Positions 31,796 through 39,424 of a stretch of 39,853 nucleotides of DNA are shown piece after piece; the first letter of the stretch is position 1, and each line of letters opens with the position of its first letter. Source of the stretch: Lachnospiraceae bacterium (GTDB lineage: Bacteria > Bacillota > Clostridia > Lachnospirales > Lachnospiraceae). The stretch lies in assembly GCA_016280395.1 (NCBI GenBank), contig JAEEGQ010000014.1, positions 1 to 39,853 on the forward strand, given 5' to 3'. The position numbers and the translations under genes were made by a program. The notes below the pieces were generated by a model. The model was not told where the DNA came from. It did not search any database and saw only the letters and a list, made by a program, of their open reading frames with translations.

Positions 31796-33292
31796 ATGAA
31801 AAAACGTTCCGGAAGGAGCAAATTTAATAGTGTTTTGAGGCTTTCCGCAGCGTTGTTCGCAGTTCTGGCAGTTTTGCTTTCGATTACTGAGGGCGTGAAC
31901 GGTACACTGCCGGTAAAGGCGGATACTTCCCTGTGGCCGGTGGGCCCGGACATTGCGGTAAAAGGAGCAATGGTCATTGAGGCCGATACAGGCACGATCC
32001 TTTATAAAAAGGACGCTTATACTGCCTACCAGCCCGCCAATCTGACACAGCTCATGACTACGCTTCTTGTGATGGAGAACTGCTCGCTTATGGATGTCAT
32101 GACTATGAGCACAAAGGCGGAGACCGCAACCAAAGGAAGCCGCGTCGGGCTTGTGCGTAAAGAACAGGTTACCGTTGAATCTGCGTTGTACGCGGTTTTG
32201 CTGGCATCGGGCAACGAGGTCGCCTACGGACTTTCCGAGCATGTCTCGGGAGACAGGGACAAGTTTGTGGACCTCATGAACAGAAGAGCTGGTGAGCTTG
32301 GGCTTTCAAATTCCCACTTTTCGAACCCGGAAGGCTCGGATGACGATAAAAACTACACCTGCGCCTCGGATCTTGCGATAATTGCAAGAGAAGCCTATAA
32401 AAATCCGGAATTCCTAAAGATAACATCTTCGGCCAGATACACTATCCCGCAGTCGAATCTTAAAGAAGCAAGACCTATCACAAACAGGCATCTGATGATA
32501 AAGGGCGATGTGAAATATGAACAGGCCGTGGCCGGGAAAGTGGCTTACAGCGCGCCTTCGGGGTATTCTGCAGTAACGTATTGCAGGAAAGACGGGATGA
32601 ACATCATCTGCGTTGTTCTCGGTGCCGCCACCAGGGACGGCATGTATAACGAAACAAAGAAGATCTGCAACTGGTGCTTTGAGAACTATAAGGCATATGA
32701 TATCCGGGAATACGAACTTGCAAGCAGTTCCGCTTTTGCTTCGCTATTTGACAAGGCACCGCGGTTTGGCGCGCAGGATTCGGATACCATAGTCAGGTTC
32801 GAAGGGAGTAATGTAGCGGTAGTCCCCAAAGGCGTTCCTTTCAGCGAGATCACACGCAGGGTCACGTTTAACGACATGAAGGAGTATTATCACGGGGAAA
32901 ACCGTGTCGGAACCGTTAATTACGAATACGGCGGTATTTTCGTCGGTTCAGCTGACATTATCTACTACAATGAAGGTTATCCGCTGAACAACGAAGTTCT
33001 TGACAGGATGTGGCCTCCCTACCTGTTTAAGATAGATACGGTCTTCTCACCGGAGCATGCGGAATATCTGAAAGACCATATTGAACCGGTGCAGGAGCCG
33101 ACACAGGCTGTGCTGCCAACGGATGAGCCCAAGCCGACACTTACCGAACAACAGGAAAATACGGAAAAGATCAGCGCTTTCAGGCGAAAGATCATCATTG
33201 CAAGCGGGATTGGGGCTGCGCTGGTGCTTATCGGACTGTATTTCGTGATCTTTGAACTGCCTCGTATGAACAATAAACTGGATATAGAATAG
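31796..33292 (+). CDS. D-alanyl-D-alanine carboxypeptidase (DacA/S11) homologue lacking catalytic residues
   Basis: A 498-residue protein with a signal peptide (cleavage likely after PVKA at about 42), an S11-type penicillin-binding fold, a second C-terminal beta domain and a C-terminal membrane anchor (about 458-480). The nucleophile motif SxxK reads N82-L-T-Q85, so both the serine and the lysine are gone. The second motif, S138-G-N140, is kept. The KTG motif reads K248-V-A. Surrounding sequence such as YQPANLTQLMTTLLVMEN and LGLSNSHFSNPEG still follows DacA closely. The gene is intact and in a conserved wall operon, so it probably has a structural or peptidoglycan-binding role instead of peptidase activity. 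GGAG precedes the ATG at 31796. Confidence 0.88.
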   Translation: MKKRSGRSKFNSVLRLSAALFAVLAVLLSITEGVNGTLPVKADTSLWPVGPDIAVKGAMVIEADTGTILYKKDAYTAYQPANLTQLMTTLLVMENCSLMDVMTMSTKAETATKGSRVGLVRKEQVTVESALYAVLLASGNEVAYGLSEHVSGDRDKFVDLMNRRAGELGLSNSHFSNPEGSDDDKNYTCASDLAIIAREAYKNPEFLKITSSARYTIPQSNLKEARPITNRHLMIKGDVKYEQAVAGKVAYSAPSGYSAVTYCRKDGMNIICVVLGAATRDGMYNETKKICNWCFENYKAYDIREYELASSSAFASLFDKAPRFGAQDSDTIVRFEGSNVAVVPKGVPFSEITRRVTFNDMKEYYHGENRVGTVNYEYGGIFVGSADIIYYNEGYPLNNEVLDRMWPPYLFKIDTVFSPEHAEYLKDHIEPVQEPTQAVLPTDEPKPTLTEQQENTEKISAFRRKIIIASGIGAALVLIGLYFVIFELPRMNNKLDIE

Positions 33293-33304
33293 GGGAACAT
33301 CAAA

Positions 33305-33805
33305 ATGAACAAGGTATTGATCGTTATAAACGGAAAAGGTGGGGTTGGCAAGGATACGCTCTGTGACTTTGCAGCAAGGCATTTTAAGACAAGAAACATC
33401 TCTTCTGTCACACCCATCAAGGAGATCGCGAAAGCCGGCGGATGGAAGGGAGAAAAGGACGCCAAAGCGCGTAAGATGCTTTCAGACCTGAAAAAAGTAT
33501 TTACGGAATATAACGAGCTTCCCACAAGATATGTGTGCGACGAGTACGAGGATTTCTTGAAAACAGACGAAGAGATCCTGTTTGTGCATATAAGGGAACC
33601 AAAAGAGATAGATAAGCTTAAAAGTGTGCTTCCGGGCAAATGCAAGTCGCTTCTTGTGACAAGGAAGAGCTACTCGCAAAACTGGGGCAATTCATCGGAT
33701 GATGATGTAGAGGATTATGAATACGATCTGTATTACAGGAACGACCTGCCGCTTGGTGAAGCTGAAGAGGATTTTGCAAGGTTTTTAAGAGAAAAACTGG
33801 GCTAA
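33305..33805 (+). CDS. P-loop kinase-like protein of unknown substrate
   Basis: A 166-residue cytoplasmic protein. Residues 9-18 are NGKGGVGKDT, a P-loop with Asp-Thr after the lysine, as seen in small nucleoside- and nucleotide-type kinases. A TPIKEIA segment and a later FVHIREPKEIDKL strand, the usual place of the Arg-containing lid region, agree with a P-loop phosphotransferase. I cannot name the substrate. It starts 12 bases after the DacA-like gene with AGGGGA upstream, and yhaM follows after 15 bases. The C-terminal part contains an acidic patch (SSDDDVEDYEYD). Confidence 0.68.
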   Translation: MNKVLIVINGKGGVGKDTLCDFAARHFKTRNISSVTPIKEIAKAGGWKGEKDAKARKMLSDLKKVFTEYNELPTRYVCDEYEDFLKTDEEILFVHIREPKEIDKLKSVLPGKCKSLLVTRKSYSQNWGNSSDDDVEDYEYDLYYRNDLPLGEAEEDFARFLREKLG

Positions 33806-33820
33806 GGGAGGAAAAGACCA

Positions 33821-34768
33821 ATGAAATATATCCAGAATCTGACCGAAGGTGAAGACGTCAACGAAGTGTATCTGTGCAAGGCGGCTTCCATACGTGAAAA
33901 AAAGAACGGTGACGAATATCTCGATTTCAAGATTTCCGACAAAACGGGAGAGATGGACGCCAAAGCATGGGATCTTAATGCGGGTGTGGAGGATATCGAG
34001 CCGGGCATGTATATACGCGTGTCAGGAAAAGTGCAGAGTTACAAGGATATGCTCCAGCTTCGCGCAACAGGCGTGAAGAAATGCAAGGAGGGCGAGTACA
34101 TTGAATCAGATTATGTACCGACCTCGACCTATAACATCGACACCATGTACAAGAGCCTCCTAAGCTATGTGGAAAGTGTTCAGGAGCCGCATCTGCATGC
34201 GCTGCTTGAAGAATTCTTTATAAAGGATACGGAATTCATCTCAACATTCAGAAAGAGCTCTGCAGCAAAGGTGATGCACCATGCTTTTCTTGGCGGCCTG
34301 CTTGAGCATACACTGAGTGTAACGCAGAACTGCAGGTTCTTTGCTGAGAAATACAAGATATTAAACCATGATTTAATAATTACTGCGGCGCTTCTTCATG
34401 ACATCGGAAAGACAAGAGAACTGACAGCTTTCCCGGTAAATGATTACAGTGACGAAGGAAACCTGATCGGACATATCGTGATGGGTGTTACAATGGTTAA
34501 TGAAAAAGCTGTCAACATACCCGATTTTCCGAAGCTCCTCTTGGATGAACTGAATCATTGCATACTGGCGCATCATGGAGAGCTGGAGTTCGGATCTCCT
34601 AAGAAACCTGAGCTTGCGGAAGCAATGGCGCTCAACTTTGCAGATAATATTGATGCAAAGATGCAGACTCTGCTTGAACTCTTTAATTCCAATGCTTCGA
34701 ATGCGGGCGCGGAATGGATGGGATTCCAGAAGAGCTTTGACTCTAACATCAGAAGAACGAAGGTTTGA
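33821..34768 (+). CDS. yhaM: 3'-5' exoribonuclease YhaM family protein
   Basis: A 315-residue protein with an N-terminal OB-fold nucleic-acid-binding domain (about 1-95) and a metal-dependent HD domain. The HD residues appear in MHHAFLGGLLEHT and LLHDIGK. The later ILAHHGELEFGSPK and NFADNIDAK motifs are characteristic of YhaM. The family trims RNA or DNA 3' ends in Firmicutes. The length matches Bacillus YhaM (about 314). GGGAGG precedes the ATG, and the stop is one base from the rlmCD start. Confidence 0.93.
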   Translation: MKYIQNLTEGEDVNEVYLCKAASIREKKNGDEYLDFKISDKTGEMDAKAWDLNAGVEDIEPGMYIRVSGKVQSYKDMLQLRATGVKKCKEGEYIESDYVPTSTYNIDTMYKSLLSYVESVQEPHLHALLEEFFIKDTEFISTFRKSSAAKVMHHAFLGGLLEHTLSVTQNCRFFAEKYKILNHDLIITAALLHDIGKTRELTAFPVNDYSDEGNLIGHIVMGVTMVNEKAVNIPDFPKLLLDELNHCILAHHGELEFGSPKKPELAEAMALNFADNIDAKMQTLLELFNSNASNAGAEWMGFQKSFDSNIRRTKV

Positions 34769-34769
34769 A

Positions 34770-36155
34770 ATGGATTACAAGAAGAACCAGAAAGTTAAAA
34801 TACGATTTAACGACATTGGGTCGGATGGCGAAGGAGTAGGTCGTGCCGGGGACGGTGCGGCCTTTTTTGTAAAAGGCGCGCTGCCGGGTGAAGAAGCGGA
34901 ATGTACTGTGCTTAAGTGGAAGAAAACTTATGGGTATGCAAAGCTTGAGACGCTTATAACCTCTTCGAAAGACCGGAGAGAACCTTTATGTCCCGTTGCC
35001 GGAAAATGCGGAGGGTGTACGCTGCAGCATCTCGATTATAAGGCACAGCTTGTATGGAAGAAGGATAAGGTCAAAGGCTGCCTTGAAAGGATCGGCGGTT
35101 TTGAAGGTGTTGAAGTGCGAGACACCATCGGAATGGATAATCCGTATTATTACAGAAACAAAGCCCAGTTCCCAATTCAGACCGGAGAAAAAGTTAAACT
35201 TGGATTTTACGCGGGCCATACACATGCCGTTATCGATATTGACAACTGTATGATCCAGGCTCCTGTGATAAACGCGGTCATGAAGGTGTTCAGACAGTAT
35301 GTGGAACAATATGGGATACCGGCTTATGATGAGGAGACCGGGAAAGGACTTTTGAGGCATATACTTATCCGGACCGGCTTTGGAACGGACCGGGTCTGCG
35401 TCTGTCCGGTGATCAACGGGAATGAACTGCCGAAATGGGAGCAGTTATGCGACATGATACGGCAGGAATGCGAAAAGTTAAAACACGAATTAACCACATT
35501 TGCGATCAATATCAACACCGATAAGACCAATGTTATACTTGGGAAAAAGGTTATCACACTGTTTGGAGAAGAATTCATCACCGATAAACTCGGGGATGTG
35601 GTCTATGCTGTTTCACCCTTGAGTTTTTATCAGGTAAACCCCGCACAGACAAAAAAGATATATGATACTGTAAAAGAATATGCCGGTCTTACCGGTTCCG
35701 AAACCCTGTGGGATATTTACTGCGGAGCGGGAACAATCGGTCTTTATCTTGCATCCGGAGTAAAGGAACTTATCGGTATAGAGATAGTTCCTGAAGCAAT
35801 TGAGGACGCTAAAAGAAATGCAAAGCTGAACGGAGTACAGAATGCAGAATATTACTGCGGACCCGCAGAAGAAGTGTTGCCGGGGCTTGTGAAAGAAAAG
35901 CATAAGACCGCAGATGTGGCTGTAATTGATCCGCCCAGAAAAGGGTGTGATCCGGCTCTCCTTGAGACATTGCTCAAAGTAGAACCGGAAAAGATCATCT
36001 ATGTTTCTTGCGATCCCGCCACGCTTGTAAGGAATCTTAAGATACTGTGTGCGGAAAAATACAACATTAAAGCCGTTCAGCCGGTAGATGCCTTCTGTCA
36101 GACGACACATGTGGAATCAGTAGTCTTAATGTCTCAAGAGGGGTCGAGGCAATAG
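34770..36155 (+). CDS. rlmCD: 23S rRNA (uracil-5-)-methyltransferase, RlmCD/RumA type
   Basis: A 461-residue SAM-dependent enzyme. A TRAM domain (about 1-63) is followed by a 4Fe-4S site, C74, C80 and C83 plus a later cysteine in DNCMIQ. The SAM motif is IYCGAGTIGLYLA and the catalytic cysteine lies in YVSCDPATLVRNL, after VIDPPRKGC. It methylates uracil C5 in 23S rRNA; in Firmicutes one such enzyme often handles both U747 and U1939. An open frame extends upstream to 34575 inside yhaM, but the ATG at 34770 gives the conserved N-terminus and follows the yhaM stop by one base. Confidence 0.93.
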   Translation: MDYKKNQKVKIRFNDIGSDGEGVGRAGDGAAFFVKGALPGEEAECTVLKWKKTYGYAKLETLITSSKDRREPLCPVAGKCGGCTLQHLDYKAQLVWKKDKVKGCLERIGGFEGVEVRDTIGMDNPYYYRNKAQFPIQTGEKVKLGFYAGHTHAVIDIDNCMIQAPVINAVMKVFRQYVEQYGIPAYDEETGKGLLRHILIRTGFGTDRVCVCPVINGNELPKWEQLCDMIRQECEKLKHELTTFAININTDKTNVILGKKVITLFGEEFITDKLGDVVYAVSPLSFYQVNPAQTKKIYDTVKEYAGLTGSETLWDIYCGAGTIGLYLASGVKELIGIEIVPEAIEDAKRNAKLNGVQNAEYYCGPAEEVLPGLVKEKHKTADVAVIDPPRKGCDPALLETLLKVEPEKIIYVSCDPATLVRNLKILCAEKYNIKAVQPVDAFCQTTHVESVVLMSQEGSRQ

Positions 36156-36193
36156 AAATGCTGACGAAGAAAAAAGCATTATTGAGGGGAGAA

Positions 36194-37021
36194 ATGAATA
36201 CGAAAGACATTTTTGAACAGATAATAAAACAAGCAACAAAGGATGACACGCCTGTTTTTGAGAAGCCTTTTGATTCAATAAAACTGCAATTAAGATTCTA
36301 TATGGAGGATATTCCTAATAATCCGCGTTATATGTATGATGCAGATGCTGTATTCTTCTACAATTGTGATGAGGTAATATGTAGATTGGAGGAAAAAGAA
36401 CGCTGTGACTGTGCAGAGCGAGGCGATATAATGACATCGATATGGACTCCATTAACTTATTACTTAGGAATGAATGATGGGAAGATAATACAAAAAAACA
36501 ATAAGAGTATTAAGGAAATTTTAAATTATAAAGATGAAAAAAGAAGGCAAGAAGCTTTTGAATTATTAAATCATTTATCTCAAAACTATGCATCGCGTGG
36601 AAATCTATTGTTACTGCCAAACACGACAAATACTGCGAATAGAAGAAATCTGAATCCGGATAAATTTACATATTGTGAAGATAAGATAGATCAATTTCTT
36701 TATTTTTGCCTAAAAGATGGTAGCCCTATTAGGCCATACTTCAATAATAATGATTATAATGTTAAGCAATGGATAAAATCAGAGAAACTAGAATGTATGT
36801 TTTCAGCTGATTTTTTCGATAAGGGTACTGTTGGTGAAGTAGATATTTCGATAGAAAACCTACAATCCATGATTAATTGTCAGGATAGGATAGAAAACTA
36901 TAAGTATAAAGAATTGGATGATTTATGTTGGAAAACTTATTTTGAGAGGCTAAATAAGGTTATAGATTATAGAAACCAAGCTGGTATAATTCCACATATG
37001 CCATATACCTGGGACAATTAG
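36194..37021 (+). CDS. AT-rich orphan protein of unknown function
   Basis: A 275-residue soluble protein I do not recognise. It is much more AT-rich than its neighbours and uses many codons such as AAT, TTA and ATA, so it was probably gained by transfer. No signal peptide or membrane segment is visible. The middle contains SRGNLLLLPNTTNTANRRNLN, followed by a helix-rich part with several cysteines and tryptophans. ATG at 36194 is preceded by GAGGGGAG; the upstream frame to 36158 lacks a site. It sits 38 bp after rlmCD and may still be co-transcribed. The 227 bp after it hold an inverted repeat. Confidence 0.6.
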   Translation: MNTKDIFEQIIKQATKDDTPVFEKPFDSIKLQLRFYMEDIPNNPRYMYDADAVFFYNCDEVICRLEEKERCDCAERGDIMTSIWTPLTYYLGMNDGKIIQKNNKSIKEILNYKDEKRRQEAFELLNHLSQNYASRGNLLLLPNTTNTANRRNLNPDKFTYCEDKIDQFLYFCLKDGSPIRPYFNNNDYNVKQWIKSEKLECMFSADFFDKGTVGEVDISIENLQSMINCQDRIENYKYKELDDLCWKTYFERLNKVIDYRNQAGIIPHMPYTWDN

Positions 37022-37153
37022 TAGATTTGTTTTGTTATTCTGGCAAAATATGACCAGTTTAGTAAGACGGTTTATATTCATTTTTTCGTTTCGATGCATG
37101 TTGAGGTCGTGAGCCTTTTACAGCGAATGAGCAACACCCGGTCGAAAGAAGTT

Positions 37154-37192
37154 ACTCTTGATGTTGATATGGATTATCATAGGATCAAGAGT
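37154..37192. promoter_or_regulatory. Dyad upstream of the GNAT-fusion gene, possible operator
   Basis: ACTCTTGAT (37154-37162) and ATCAAGAGT (37184-37192) are perfect 9-bp arms around 21 bases that contain a smaller TGATA/TATCA dyad. The spacing between TTACTC and TATCAT is about 17 bases. ACTC...GAGT dyads in a promoter spacer resemble MerR-family operators, but no MerR gene remains. An ATG soon after (37210 region) stops after four codons. The other bases from 37022 to 37248 show no further gene. Confidence 0.4.
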
Positions 37193-37248
37193 GAAGGGTG
37201 ATAAAATTTATGATCTTTGTATGACCGGGCTGCTGAAGGAGAAATTTG

Positions 37249-38043
37249 ATGGAAATCATTGATTTTTATGCCAGTGATGACAAAAACCACTGGCTTTCCG
37301 AAATACAAAAAAGCGACTGGGGCGCAGGGAAATATTTGTATGAGCTGCTTCGTGATCAGAAACTGAAGGAGCTGTGCGGCGAATCGACCAAAGCGCTCCT
37401 TCTTATTGATGGTGATAAACTGATTTCCTTTTGTACATACGCTGAACAGGATGATGTACGGGAGCCGTCACTGACACCTTGGGTCGGCTTTGTGTATACA
37501 TTCCCGGAGTATCGAGGAAAACGACGTGTTGGGAAACTGCTGGAATATGTTTATATGCTTGCAAAGAATGACAGACATAAGCATATTTACATCTCCACGG
37601 GCGAAACAGGGCTTTATGAGAAGTACGGATATCAATTCTGGAAAATCATGAAGGATGTCCATGGAGAGGACAGTCGTGTGTATAAAACAGATATTGTCTC
37701 AAAGGATTACAGTGAAGTACTTGGAACAACAGTGAGCGGAACGATTGACAGGCCATTGGGGAGTGCACATCCAAGACATCCGGAGATGGTATATCCCATC
37801 AATTATGGGTATGTTGACGGAGTGTTTGCCGGAGATGGAGCTGAACAGGATGTGTATGTATTTGGTGCGGATCAGCCACTGGAAACATATACCGGCAAGG
37901 TCATTGCTGTATATCATCGCCTGAACGATAACGAAGATAAGTGGATTGTCAGCTTAAATGGAGAAACAATTCAGGCAGAGGATATTCTGGAGGCCATCAG
38001 TTTTCAGGAACAGTATTTTATGGGAGAGTTATATACACTATGA
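37249..38043 (+). CDS. GNAT acetyltransferase fused to inorganic-pyrophosphatase-like domain
   Basis: A 264-residue soluble protein with two parts. Residues 1 to about 150 are a GNAT acyltransferase, with strand GFVYTFPEYRGKRRVGKLL (acetyl-CoA loop, 80-98) and the GLYEKYGYQF motif near 121-130. Residues about 162-240 match a short pyrophosphatase-like family: IDRPLGSAHPRHP, YPINYGYVDGV and GKVIAVYHRLNDNEDKW. Where active family I pyrophosphatases have DGDPxD, this reads D196-G-A-E-Q-D201, so some metal ligands are missing. I see no interruption between the two parts. GAAGGAG precedes the ATG. The substrates are unknown. Confidence 0.82.
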   Translation: MEIIDFYASDDKNHWLSEIQKSDWGAGKYLYELLRDQKLKELCGESTKALLLIDGDKLISFCTYAEQDDVREPSLTPWVGFVYTFPEYRGKRRVGKLLEYVYMLAKNDRHKHIYISTGETGLYEKYGYQFWKIMKDVHGEDSRVYKTDIVSKDYSEVLGTTVSGTIDRPLGSAHPRHPEMVYPINYGYVDGVFAGDGAEQDVYVFGADQPLETYTGKVIAVYHRLNDNEDKWIVSLNGETIQAEDILEAISFQEQYFMGELYTL

Positions 38044-38086
38044 TCGATATTTCTAAGCTTAGCAAGAGGTAAGTTTCGCGTAGATT

Positions 38087-38717
38087 ATGACGCTGAAGCA
38101 GGTGACAAGGTTTTGCTCAACGCTTTCCTGGGTCGATATCACAGACAGTAAACTCTGGCTAATGAATTCTAAAGGAAAAAAATGGCTGTCACGCTTCCGC
38201 AAAATGCGGGAGCTGCAATACCGTTGGCCGAAACCGACGGGTTTTTGCTGGCCCTGGAGGACGGCCTTTACACCTGCAAAGACAAAAAGGTTGAGCTATA
38301 TAAAGACCTTAGGCAGGTATACAAGCCGTACTGGCACTCAAACGACGCAAAAGCGGACCCCCGCGGGAGGATATGGTTCGGTGCATCCGTAAAGGACAAC
38401 GAGCATCAGGCCGGAGAGTACTTTTTAAGGTCGAAAACGGAGTGCCCGACGGTATGACCATCGATTCCGATGATAATCTCTGGGTAGCGATCTGGGGTGG
38501 GAGTAGGATCGAAAAAAGGTGCGGGAAAACGGGCAAATTGCTGGACATCATAGACATCCCCGCATTTCACGTCAGCTCCTGCTGCTTTGGAGATGAGGAT
38601 ATGGGGACATTATACATAACCAGCTCCGGGGATGGTCTTTTTGGAGAATACGAAGAATGCCTGTTCAGGTGCAGAACCAAAGAAACAGGCGCAGAACCGG
38701 ATTTTGCGGTATTATGA
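38087..38717 (+). pseudogene. SMP-30/gluconolactonase-family gene, broken by frameshifts
   Basis: Pieces of one beta-propeller lactonase are readable in different frames. LSWVDITDSKLWLMNSKGKK lies at about 38120-38180; after a run of A (about 38174-38180), the frame changes to AETDGFLLALEDGLYTCKD and DPRGRIWFGASVKD (to about 38420). After a second shift it continues as VPDGMTIDSDDNLWVAIWGG and the C-terminal LYITSSGDG (to 38717). The middle propeller blades between AGEYF and PDGMT are missing, so a deletion accompanies the shifts. No single frame gives a complete enzyme. Intact relatives hydrolyse sugar lactones. The three short frames should not be annotated as separate genes. Confidence 0.8.
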
Positions 38718-38800
38718 TCAAAATAAGCAAGCAGGGAGTTCTCAGAACATACAGGCATCCCTGTTCGTGCATTGGAAGACCGGGAGGTGTAACAATAGTT

Positions 38801-39421
38801 ATGACTGAAACCAATGAGAAAACAAGAACGTTGAACCGATTGAGAATCGAATTTGCTTTTAAGCAAAAGAAGGGCTTGCCCTTTATTATGGCATCTGCAG
38901 TTTTGTGGACCGTTATGCTGATAGCCTTCCTGACAGATCTGAATCTGATGGCAAAAAACATCATAGCCATGGGCTGCTCTGCGCTGCTGATGCCCTGCGG
39001 AATACTTTTCGGCAAGCTTATCAGGGTCGACATATTCAGCAAAGAAAATCCGCTGAGCGGTCTTTCGATCGTAGCGGCGCTCAATCAGCTTCTGTATCTG
39101 CCTGTCGTTTTGTGGGTCATGTATACAGTTCCGGAAAAGATGATCATGGCATATGCTATCACTGTCGGAGCCCATTTCCTGCCGTACTACTGGATCTATT
39201 TTTCGCCTACATATTTTTACGCGTCAATCATTATTCCCGTAGTGTCGCTGATCTTGGGCATCAACTTCGGTCAGCCCGTTGTTTGTTTTGCTTTTGTGGG
39301 ATTTGATATACTGATCTGCCTGTTACTGTGCCTTGAAAACAAGCAGGCAAAGGAGCTGTATTCATCGATCGCGGAAAAGGAACAAAATGCAACCATTAGC
39401 TGCTCGCAGCATGGAGATTAA
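38801..39421 (+). CDS. DUF7010-like integral membrane protein
   Basis: A 206-residue protein with about six to seven hydrophobic segments after a charged 25-residue N-terminus (TLNRLRIEFAFKQKKGLPFI). The pattern, including MASAVLWTVML, GILFGKLI and a late YWIYFSPTYFYA segment, is like the DUF7010 family of unknown function; I give this as a likely but unchecked match. The ATG at 38801 has GGGAGGTG about 11 bases upstream; the longer open frame to 38657 overlaps the SMP-30 remnant. It stops three bases before ybaK. Confidence 0.72.
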   Translation: MTETNEKTRTLNRLRIEFAFKQKKGLPFIMASAVLWTVMLIAFLTDLNLMAKNIIAMGCSALLMPCGILFGKLIRVDIFSKENPLSGLSIVAALNQLLYLPVVLWVMYTVPEKMIMAYAITVGAHFLPYYWIYFSPTYFYASIIIPVVSLILGINFGQPVVCFAFVGFDILICLLLCLENKQAKELYSSIAEKEQNATISCSQHGD

Positions 39422-39424
39422 GTT

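Noticed and set aside
37210-37224. Tiny frame after the dyad as a regulator gene
   Set aside because: It stops after four codons; at best it is a remnant.
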